From positions 1 to 20,410 of the forward strand of contig JAGXLH010000019.1 of NCBI GenBank assembly GCA_018334795.1: a DNA stretch of 20,410 bases. Reading direction: 5' to 3'. Position 1 is the first letter of the stretch. Every line of letters starts with the position of its first letter. This document shows positions 15,432 through 20,410 of the stretch, piece by piece. Origin of the DNA: Thermoplasmatota archaeon (lineage in GTDB: Archaea; Thermoplasmatota; E2; DHVEG-1). The notes under the pieces are model-generated. The model saw only the letters and a list, made by a program, of their open reading frames with translations, ran no database searches and had not been told where the DNA came from. A program made the translations under genes and the position numbers.

Positions 15432-17531
15432 ATGAATTTAGATATATGGACATGGACAATACCAATAGGTGGTTTAATAGCTCTTCTTTTTGCAGCTTTT
15501 TTATATTTTAGAGTAAGTAAGCAAAATCCAGGCGATACTAAAATACGTGAACTTAGTAAGGCTATTAGGGAAGGAGCAATGGCATTCTTAAACAGCGAAT
15601 ATAAAGTACTATCGATCTTTGTATCTATTGTCGCAATACTTTTGTTTATTGCTTCATTTATCGAAGGAAGCAACATTGAAATCGGTCTACCCGTAGCATT
15701 CATTATCGGGGCCATTTTTTCAGCACTCGCTGGAAATATTGGCATGCGCATGGCAACTATGGCAAATGGCCGAACCGCAGAAGGAACAAAAAATAGTCTC
15801 GCTAAGGGACTTTCAATTGCATTTTCAAGTGGTGCAGTCATGGGAATGTGCGTGGTTGGTCTTGGAGTTCTAGGAGTATTTAGTCTCTTTTTTATGTTCA
15901 CCCAATTCCTTGCATTTGATGTAGTAACAGCGACAAATATGTTATTTGGATTTGGTTTCGGTGCTTCCTCAATTGCATTATTTGCTCGTGTTGGTGGTGG
16001 AATTTATACAAAAGCTGCTGATGTAGGTGCAGATTTAGTAGGAAAAGTTGAAGCAGGAATCCCCGAAGATGATCCACGTAATCCAGCAGTTATCGCTGAT
16101 CAAGTTGGTGATAACGTTGGAGATGTAGCTGGAATGGGCGCGGATTTGTTTGAATCGTATGTTGATTCACTTATTGCCACTATGGCACTTGCTGCAGTAA
16201 GTATGGCTGCCATATTATCTTCTGGTGCTTCTGAATCACTTGGTCAATTAGTTCTTACCGCTGCAAATATCGATGCGGCATTATGGCTTCCATTAGTCTT
16301 GGCATCATTTGGAATTCTTTCATCTATTGCAGGAGTGCTCCTCGTCGTCGTTGGAGCAGGGGCAAATGTATATAGCGCACTGAGAAATTCATTATATCTT
16401 TCAGCTGTTCTCACTGCAATTTTATCTGGTGTTGCCACTTGGTTTATGTTAGGAGATTTAAATCCGTTCTATGCAATTCTAGCAGGTCTTGCTGCAGGAT
16501 TAATCATCGGGTATAGTACAGAATATTACACTTCTGAAAAAAGAAAACCTGCACAAAGTATCGCAGATGCTTCAAAAACAGGTCCGGCAACAGTCATTAT
16601 TCAAGGTTTACAAGTAGGAATGATGAGTACTATAATTCCTGTTATCGCGGTTGTTGCTGCAATGCTTGCTGCATATTATTTTGCTAATTTTTATGGAGTA
16701 GCAATCTCAGCTGTAGGAATGCTTTCAATTCTAGGTGTGTCTTTAGCAACGGATTGTTACGGTCCGGTTGCAGATAACGCACAGGGAATCTCAGAAATGG
16801 CCGGGATGGGAAAGGAAGTCCGGGAGAACACTGAACAACTTGATGCAGTAGGAAATACGACTGCTGCAATGGGAAAAGGATTTGCTATTGGATCAGCGGC
16901 AATTACTGCGTTAGCATTAATATTTACATTTATTATCACTGCAGGAGCCATGGGATATTCATTATCTTTAGATCTTGCAGATCCAAATGTTGTGGTTGGA
17001 GTTTTTATTGGAGCTATGCTTCCATTTGTGTTCACCGCTCTTACTATGGGTGCTGTGGGACGAGCTGCGTATCAAATGGTCGAAGAGGTTCGAAGACAAT
17101 TCAAAGAACTTAATCTGTTGAAAAGTGATAAGAACAAACCAGATTACAAAGGATGCGTTGCGATCAGTACCAAACAAGCATTAAAAGAAATGGTTCTTCC
17201 TAGTGTTCTAGCCGTCATCAGTCCAATCATCGTTGGAATCATCTTGAAACCAGAAGGCCTTGGTGGCTTGTTAGTTGGATCCATTGCAACAGGGTTTTTA
17301 CTCGCGGTGTTTCTAGCTAATTCTGGTGGTGCATGGGACAATGCGAAAAAATATGTGGAATCAGGGAATCTTGGTGGAAAAGGATCTGAAGCACATAAAG
17401 CAACGGTTATTGGTGATACGGTTGGTGACCCATTCAAAGATACTTCTGGACCATCATTAAACATTTTAATCAAGTTGATGTCCATTGTCTCACTTGTGTT
17501 TCTCCCTCTGATTATAGCTATCAGTGGTTAA
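15432..17531 (+). CDS. hppA: membrane-bound ion-translocating pyrophosphatase, K+-dependent type
   Basis: This 699-residue polytopic enzyme hydrolyses PPi in the cytoplasm and pumps H+ or Na+ outwards. The substrate-site motifs are complete: DVGADLVGKVE (197-207), EDDPRNPAVIADQVGDNVGD (212-231), DCYGPVADNAQG (441-452) and a C-terminal DTVGDPFKDTSGPSLN. Ala478 in GNTTAA (474-479) is the residue of K+-dependent enzymes; K+-independent ones have Lys there. Glu241 in DLFESY is the form found in Na+-pumping members. Asp245, one helical turn later, sits where plant H+-pumps carry their Glu, so pumping specificity is not certain. Start ATG 15432 has GGTGA seven bases upstream. It is monocistronic, with T tracts following and a hairpin-bearing leader. 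It recovers energy from biosynthetic PPi. Confidence 0.96.
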   Translation: MNLDIWTWTIPIGGLIALLFAAFLYFRVSKQNPGDTKIRELSKAIREGAMAFLNSEYKVLSIFVSIVAILLFIASFIEGSNIEIGLPVAFIIGAIFSALAGNIGMRMATMANGRTAEGTKNSLAKGLSIAFSSGAVMGMCVVGLGVLGVFSLFFMFTQFLAFDVVTATNMLFGFGFGASSIALFARVGGGIYTKAADVGADLVGKVEAGIPEDDPRNPAVIADQVGDNVGDVAGMGADLFESYVDSLIATMALAAVSMAAILSSGASESLGQLVLTAANIDAALWLPLVLASFGILSSIAGVLLVVVGAGANVYSALRNSLYLSAVLTAILSGVATWFMLGDLNPFYAILAGLAAGLIIGYSTEYYTSEKRKPAQSIADASKTGPATVIIQGLQVGMMSTIIPVIAVVAAMLAAYYFANFYGVAISAVGMLSILGVSLATDCYGPVADNAQGISEMAGMGKEVRENTEQLDAVGNTTAAMGKGFAIGSAAITALALIFTFIITAGAMGYSLSLDLADPNVVVGVFIGAMLPFVFTALTMGAVGRAAYQMVEEVRRQFKELNLLKSDKNKPDYKGCVAISTKQALKEMVLPSVLAVISPIIVGIILKPEGLGGLLVGSIATGFLLAVFLANSGGAWDNAKKYVESGNLGGKGSEAHKATVIGDTVGDPFKDTSGPSLNILIKLMSIVSLVFLPLIIAISG

Positions 17532-17537
17532 ACACCA

Positions 17538-17550
17538 TTTTTCTTTTTTT
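17538..17550 (+). terminator. oligo-T terminator of hppA
   Basis: T5 (17538-17542) and T7 (17544-17550) follow the hppA stop codon within twenty bases. Confidence 0.6.
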
Positions 17551-17593
17551 CTTCAATAAATATCTTGTTTTTCAATTCATTTCACTCAAAAAA

Positions 17594-17601
17594 CATATAA
17601 G
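17594..17601 (+). promoter_or_regulatory. promoter of the rpo7 operon
   Basis: CATATAAG at 17594-17601 is preceded by an A-rich BRE-like run and predicts a start near 17623, about 33 bases before the rpo7 ATG. No other strong box is seen between it and S27ae, so it probably drives all five genes. Confidence 0.5.
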
Positions 17602-17655
17602 TAGTAAGCGTATTCCAATCCTGATATCTCTTTGTTTGACAGGTAGTGATGATTC

Positions 17656-18252
17656 ATGTATTATAAAGTTGTAATTGAAGATACCATTCGTATTCTTCCA
17701 GACCGATTCGGTGATGATCTCGATGAGGTCGTAAAACAAATCGTTCAGGAAACATTTGAAGGAACAATCCGAAAGAAACATGGTATTATCGTAGTCGCTG
17801 ATAATATTGAACCAGTTGGTGATGGCATTGTTATTCATGGTGATGGTGCCATGTATCAGAAAGTGCAATTTGAAGCATTAACCTTTCAACCTGAAATGCA
17901 AGAAATCGTTGATGGACTTGTTTGTGAAATCGTTGAATTCGGAGCGTTTTGCCATATTGGACCTATTGATGCCTTGATTCATATGAGTCAAATGATGAAT
18001 GATTATGTACAAATTGATGCTGAAAGTCAAGTAATAAATGGGAAAGAAAAGAACTTGAAGGTACAAGTTGGTGATCCTGTTCGTGCCCGTATTGTTGCTG
18101 TTAGTATGAATGAGATTTCTGCTCGAGAAAGTAAAATTGGATTAACCATGCGTCAGCCTGCTCTTGGTTCTCATTTGTGGGCGGCTGAAGAAGAAGCTGA
18201 TGAGAAAAAAGAGAAGAAGGGCAAATCAAAAAAGAAAAAAGGGGGCAGGTAA
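17656..18252 (+). CDS. rpo7: DNA-directed RNA polymerase subunit Rpo7 (RpoE1 / E')
   Basis: This 198-residue protein is the archaeal counterpart of eukaryotic Rpb7, forming with Rpo4 the stalk that helps open promoters and binds nascent RNA. The N-terminal RNP-like domain covers residues 1-80 (start MYYKVVIEDTIRI; HGDGAMYQKVQFEAL at 61-75), and an S1/OB domain about 82-166 (GLVCEIVEFGAFCHIGPIDALIH). A Lys/Glu tail after residue 178 ends in a strongly basic KGKSKKKKGG run, longer than in many relatives, I believe. ATG 17656 has a GTGAT-like sequence just upstream. It is first in the operon, and the next gene begins immediately after its stop. Its partner Rpo4 is not in this window. Confidence 0.96.
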   Translation: MYYKVVIEDTIRILPDRFGDDLDEVVKQIVQETFEGTIRKKHGIIVVADNIEPVGDGIVIHGDGAMYQKVQFEALTFQPEMQEIVDGLVCEIVEFGAFCHIGPIDALIHMSQMMNDYVQIDAESQVINGKEKNLKVQVGDPVRARIVAVSMNEISARESKIGLTMRQPALGSHLWAAEEEADEKKEKKGKSKKKKGGR

Positions 18253-18438
18253 GTGAAGCAATTATATGCCTGTAAAAACTGTCATTGGTTAACTAAAGAG
18301 AAGGTCTGTCCTCATTGTGCGGTTCCAACTTCAAAACGGTGGCGTGGTTATGTTATTATTGATGATCCAAGTAATTCGCAAATCGCTGAGAAAATGAACA
18401 TTAAAAAACCAGGTAAATACGCGCTTAAGGTTCGATAA
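18253..18438 (+). CDS. spt4: transcription elongation factor Spt4 (RpoE2 / E'')
   Basis: This 61-residue zinc protein pairs with Spt5 and, with it, clamps RNA polymerase to raise processivity. Zinc ligands are C7, C10, C19 and C22 (ACKNC and CPHC), followed by the characteristic RWRGYVIIDDPSNSQIA segment (29-45). It begins with GTG at 18253 directly after the rpo7 stop codon. The AGGT at the end of rpo7 provides the ribosome site, and no ATG lies nearby. Length is normal. Gene order rpo7-spt4 is a classic archaeal arrangement. Confidence 0.95.
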   Translation: MKQLYACKNCHWLTKEKVCPHCAVPTSKRWRGYVIIDDPSNSQIAEKMNIKKPGKYALKVR

Positions 18439-18440
18439 TT

Positions 18441-18956
18441 GTGTTGGCAACAGTGAAATATCACTTACCAGCGTCATTACGGGTTAGGTTAAAAGAACCA
18501 CTTGGCGATCTTTTAACTGAAAAACAATTATTTGACCATATTAAAAAAACGGGAAACCATATTGTTAGTGTTGGAGATTTAGTCACGTATACACTTCTAA
18601 TTAACCAGATAAATCCATTGTTTTGTATTATTGATGATCATACCCGGCGACATGATGTCAAAAAAGAAAAAATTGAAAAAATTCATGAGTATGGTAAAAA
18701 AACTATTACGGTGAATAATCCTGCGGGTACAATTACTGAAGAATTATGGAAAACAATTAAAGAATTATATGATACTCATGATTCAAACGTGTTAGTTTGT
18801 GTTGATGGGGAAGAGGATCTTGCGGCATTACCTGCAATTCTTTTCGCGCCTTCAGACGTAACTATAATATATGGAATGCCAGATAAAGGGGTCGTGGCGG
18901 TCCCTGCAACGGAACACCATAAACAAAAAGTTAAAGAGATCATTGCAAAAATGTGA
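18441..18956 (+). CDS. GTP-dependent dephospho-CoA kinase (DUF359 family)
   Basis: This 171-residue protein belongs to the DUF359 family, shown in Thermococcus to phosphorylate dephospho-CoA with GTP, the last step of CoA synthesis in archaea. It is unrelated to bacterial CoaE. Conserved blocks visible are SVGDLVT (43-49), IDDHTRR (64-70), NPAGTIT (93-99), VDGEEDLAALP (121-131) and YGMPDKG (144-150). It starts with GTG at 18441, two bases after the spt4 stop. TTG 18444 is a less likely alternative. Its last codons overlap the possible GTG start of S24e. The CoA link is metabolic, while its neighbours serve transcription and translation; this linkage is, as I recall, widespread in archaea. Confidence 0.9.
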   Translation: MLATVKYHLPASLRVRLKEPLGDLLTEKQLFDHIKKTGNHIVSVGDLVTYTLLINQINPLFCIIDDHTRRHDVKKEKIEKIHEYGKKTITVNNPAGTITEELWKTIKELYDTHDSNVLVCVDGEEDLAALPAILFAPSDVTIIYGMPDKGVVAVPATEHHKQKVKEIIAKM

Positions 18957-18961
18957 TAACC

Positions 18962-19333
18962 ATGGAACTAGAAATTACCGAGAAGAAAAATAATTCTCTT
19001 TTGAAAAGAACTGAAGTTCAGTTCATCGCAAAGCATGAAAATGAAGGGACACCAAACCGAAAGTTAATCCGTAGTGAACTTGCTGATGCATTGAATACCA
19101 AAGCGGAAAATATCATCTTAGATTCTATTACTTCTTCATTTGGATCATATATCTCAAAAGGCTATGCAAAAGCATACACTTCTTTAAAACATGCTCAAGA
19201 TGTTGAACGGAAATTTCAGTTGAAGCGAAATAAAGTTGAAGGGAAACTAAAGAAAAAAGAGGAAAAGCCTGATACGGCAGAAGAAAAACCTTCACCTGCA
19301 ACTGAAAAAAGCAAAGATCAGGAGGAAAAATAA
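18962..19333 (+). CDS. rps24e: 30S ribosomal protein S24e
   Basis: This protein has 123 residues from ATG 18962. The family core is clear: MELEITEKKNNSLLKRTEVQ at the N-terminus, then RKLIRSELADALN and the signature GSYISKGYAKAYTS (about 57-70). The start at MELEI agrees with relatives and has GTGAT five bases upstream. A GTG at 18953 overlapping the previous stop would add three residues and cannot be excluded. After residue 90 the protein has a low-complexity Lys/Glu/Pro tail (about 33 residues) that looks disordered. S27ae follows one base after the stop. This is an archaeal/eukaryotic-specific small-subunit protein. Confidence 0.95.
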   Translation: MELEITEKKNNSLLKRTEVQFIAKHENEGTPNRKLIRSELADALNTKAENIILDSITSSFGSYISKGYAKAYTSLKHAQDVERKFQLKRNKVEGKLKKKEEKPDTAEEKPSPATEKSKDQEEK

Positions 19334-19334
19334 G

Positions 19335-19493
19335 ATGAAAGGACGTGAAGTTTTCAAAGTAGAAGAGGGAAAAATCAAACGGCAACGTCGACATTGCCCT
19401 AAATGTGGAGATGGCGTGTTTCTCGCAGAACACAAAGACCGATTAAGCTGTGGGAAATGTGGATACACCGAATTTAAAACTAAAAACGAATAA
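19335..19493 (+). CDS. rps27ae: 30S ribosomal protein S27ae
   Basis: This small zinc-ribbon ribosomal protein has 52 residues. It reads MKGREVFKVEEGKIKRQRRH followed by CPKC (C21, C24) and CGKC (C39, C42), ending GYTEFKTKNE. The four cysteines form the zinc site. GGAGG at 19321-19325, nine bases upstream, is the strongest ribosome site of the operon. It is the last gene of the operon: T6 and T7 tracts follow. In many euryarchaea the KEOPS Kae1-Bud32 gene comes next, I recall; here there is none, and a tRNA gene stands downstream. Confidence 0.96.
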   Translation: MKGREVFKVEEGKIKRQRRHCPKCGDGVFLAEHKDRLSCGKCGYTEFKTKNE

Positions 19494-19495
19494 TC

Positions 19496-19515
19496 TTTTT
19501 TCCATTCATTTTTTT
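19496..19515 (+). terminator. oligo-T terminator of the rpo7-S27ae operon
   Basis: T6 at 19496-19501 and T7 at 19509-19515 follow the S27ae stop at once. Confidence 0.6.
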
Positions 19516-19651
19516 AAACAATCAATCTGACTACCTTACTATTATTTTTAGGAGTAAAACTTTGAATATTTTTAGTAATTATTTTTCTAGTATCAATGTA
19601 TTTATGAGGAATGAATTGATTACCAGTTTTCAATTTTAAAAAAACATGAGT

Positions 19652-19725
19652 GGGTCTGTAGTCTAGCTTGGATAGGACAGAGGCCTCCGGAGCCTCTAAC
19701 CCGGGTTCAAATCCCGGCAGATCCG
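19652..19725 (+). tRNA. tRNA-Arg, anticodon CCG
   Basis: The cloverleaf folds completely. Acceptor stem GGGTCTG (19652-19658) pairs with CAGATCC (19718-19724, one G-U pair), with discriminator G at 19725. The D arm is closed by GTCT/GGAC, the anticodon stem is GAGGC/GCCTC with loop CTCCGGA and anticodon CCG at 19687-19689, and the T stem CCGGG/CCCGG encloses TTCAAAT. The variable loop is short (four bases). There is no intron and no encoded CCA. It reads the Arg codon CGG. A weak TATA-like sequence lies near 19597-19606, and T5 at 19729-19733 can end transcription. Confidence 0.97.
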
Positions 19726-19945
19726 TGCTTTTTAAACAGTAAAATACATTTTAGAAGGAAAATTTAGAGTTTTTTTGTTTTTATTATTTTTTTTATCCGT
19801 TGTTATGAGGGGTAGTCTAAAATTTTTTTACCGTTATTTTTAATGATTTTATTTTAATTATTTTTTCTTTCTGAAAACGTTAATGAGTAATAATCGTGTT
19901 TAAACTTAAAAAAAATATTTTATTCAAAAAAGTATCTTATTTCTT
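19726..19945. other. AT-rich intergenic DNA without a recognisable gene
   Basis: About 220 bases of very AT-rich sequence with many T tracts (for example near 19771-19777 and 19787-19797) that may serve as back-up terminators for the tRNA. One short GC-richer patch (around 19800-19820) has no convincing pairing. I see no gene here. Confidence 0.5.
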
Positions 19946-19965
19946 AAAAAATCAATAGAATTGAT
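19946..19965 (-). terminator. intrinsic-type terminator hairpin with T run
   Basis: On the minus strand ATCAAT-TCT-ATTGAT (19965-19951) forms a perfect 6-bp hairpin, and five more T follow (19950-19946). No annotated minus-strand protein gene ends here, so it most likely ends the candidate RNA at 19946-20095. Confidence 0.5.
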
Positions 19966-20095
19966 GTGGGGAGCGACTAAAAGAAATACCACTTTAGAAT
20001 TGGACTTTGGGTTTGAATGGGAATTATTTAGTTGGGATGTAATAGATGGGAGTTACTATTCACTCCATTTACCGCTCCTGCTGCCACCGGCAGGT
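19946..20095 (-). ncRNA. candidate small structured RNA on the minus strand, family unknown
   Basis: This GC-richer island lies in AT-rich DNA. Read on the minus strand, a TATA-like A/T block at about 20105-20120 precedes a 5' hairpin CTGCC-GGT-GGCAG (20093-20081). A 6-bp closing helix then pairs GGAGCG (complement of 20073-20078) with CGCTCC (complement of 19970-19975), enclosing an inner hairpin GGAGT/ACTCC (complement of 20062-20066 and 20049-20053). Two bases after the closing helix is ACA (19967-19965), and then a perfect 6-bp terminator hairpin with a T run. A helix followed by ACA recalls H/ACA guide RNAs, but no kink-turn is evident and the enclosed loop is long, so that is only a suggestion. 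A 60-codon frame from a TTG on the plus strand overlaps it and looks spurious. Confidence 0.4.
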
Positions 20096-20262
20096 ATATC
20101 TATTTATTATTTTAAACTATTAATTTATTTATTCATATTTTAATTTTCATATAGAAATTATTTGAAAATGATTTGGAAAATATTAATTTTTTATAAAATA
20201 ATGAATTGAGGCTAACCAATTACCAATAATTCGGGAAATCATATCGCTTAAAACAATTTCTC

Positions 20263-20309
20263 TACATAGAACCCTTAGAGTTGCATATAGGAAAATGCGT
20301 TTCTATGTA
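20263..20309. repeat. 9-bp inverted repeat / hairpin near the right edge
   Basis: TACATAGAA (20263-20271) pairs perfectly with TTCTATGTA (20301-20309). Inside, GCAT (20283-20286) and ATGC (20295-20298) can add four pairs. On the plus strand it is followed by a short T run (20313-20317), so it could be a terminator or a small RNA hairpin. Nothing around it is recognisably coding. The remaining sequence from 20096 to the right edge shows only AT-rich DNA. Confidence 0.45.
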
Positions 20310-20410
20310 CCTATTTTTCTTACAAGTTAATTGTTAGTCAGGTTCAATTATTTATCAAAAGGTTTTCTTTTTGTAAAATCGTTCGTGAACAAGTTGACCA
20401 TAAATAAAAA

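Noticed and set aside
15407..15901. Minus-strand frame of 164 codons opposite the start of hppA
   Set aside because: It covers the conserved N-terminal part of hppA in antisense and its composition is that of a reverse-strand shadow.
19554..19639. Short frame from TTG 19563 preceded by GGAG
   Set aside because: It would code for only about 25 residues in AT-rich DNA just before the tRNA; the GGAG is probably chance.
19961..20143. Plus-strand 60-codon frame beginning with TTG
   Set aside because: There is no ribosome site, composition changes abruptly along the frame and it overlaps a structured minus-strand element; unlikely to be a protein.
20355..20410. Possible C-terminal end of a minus-strand gene (about 18 codons ending in TGA)
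   Set aside because: The visible residues look protein-like, but the piece is too short and all three minus frames are open for a similar distance.
1..20410. CRISPR arrays, insertion sequences or tandem repeats
   Set aside because: No repeated spacer-repeat pattern, transposase motif or direct repeat of useful length was seen.

Overview
The window is archaeal and probably euryarchaeal. The evidence is aIF5A with its hypusine loop, Hel308, the KEOPS subunit Cgi121, the RNA polymerase subunit Rpo7/RpoE1 followed by Spt4, a DUF359 GTP-dependent dephospho-CoA kinase, ribosomal proteins S24e and S27ae, a tRNA without encoded CCA, TATA-like boxes at plausible distances from starts, and oligo-T terminators. 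The DNA is AT-rich. I cannot fix the lineage; a Thermoplasmatota-type relative is a guess. Two bacterial-looking traits stand out: a single-chain pyruvate:ferredoxin oxidoreductase (NifJ) and a K+-dependent-type membrane pyrophosphatase.

Layout. 1-278 (-): 5' part of a membrane-anchored protein that runs off the left edge. 341-584 (+): a candidate structured RNA with no protein-coding content. 583-3292 (-): hel308 then cgi121, overlapping. 3339-3686 (+): small zinc-finger-like protein, divergent from hel308. 3820-6341 (+): aIF5A, agmatinase and a membrane-anchored SlyD-like FKBP with a greatly enlarged insert. 6338-7732 (-): DHH-family (archaeal RecJ/GAN-like) nuclease, convergent with the FKBP gene and sharing 4 bases with it. 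7939-11463 (-): nifJ. 11680-15189 (-): large RND/MMPL-type membrane protein. 15432-17531 (+): hppA. 17656-19493 (+): rpo7-spt4-DUF359-rps24e-rps27ae, a tight information-processing operon. 19652-19725 (+): tRNA-Arg(CCG). 19726-20410: gene-poor AT-rich DNA holding a second candidate RNA on the minus strand (about 19946-20095) and a separate 9-bp hairpin.

How the genes work together. Agmatinase makes putrescine on the route to polyamines, and a polyamine-derived aminobutyl group is what modifies the hypusine lysine of the adjacent aIF5A. Hel308 and the RecJ-like nuclease serve replication and repair. Cgi121 belongs to the complex that makes the t6A tRNA modification. NifJ (acetyl-CoA and reduced ferredoxin) and the PPi-driven ion pump fit an anaerobe that saves energy. 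The last operon combines transcription, translation and CoA synthesis.

The least explained material is at the two ends: two non-coding stretches with long-range base pairing, each with a promoter-like box on one side and an oligo-T or intrinsic-type terminator on the other. I could not match either to a known RNA family by eye.
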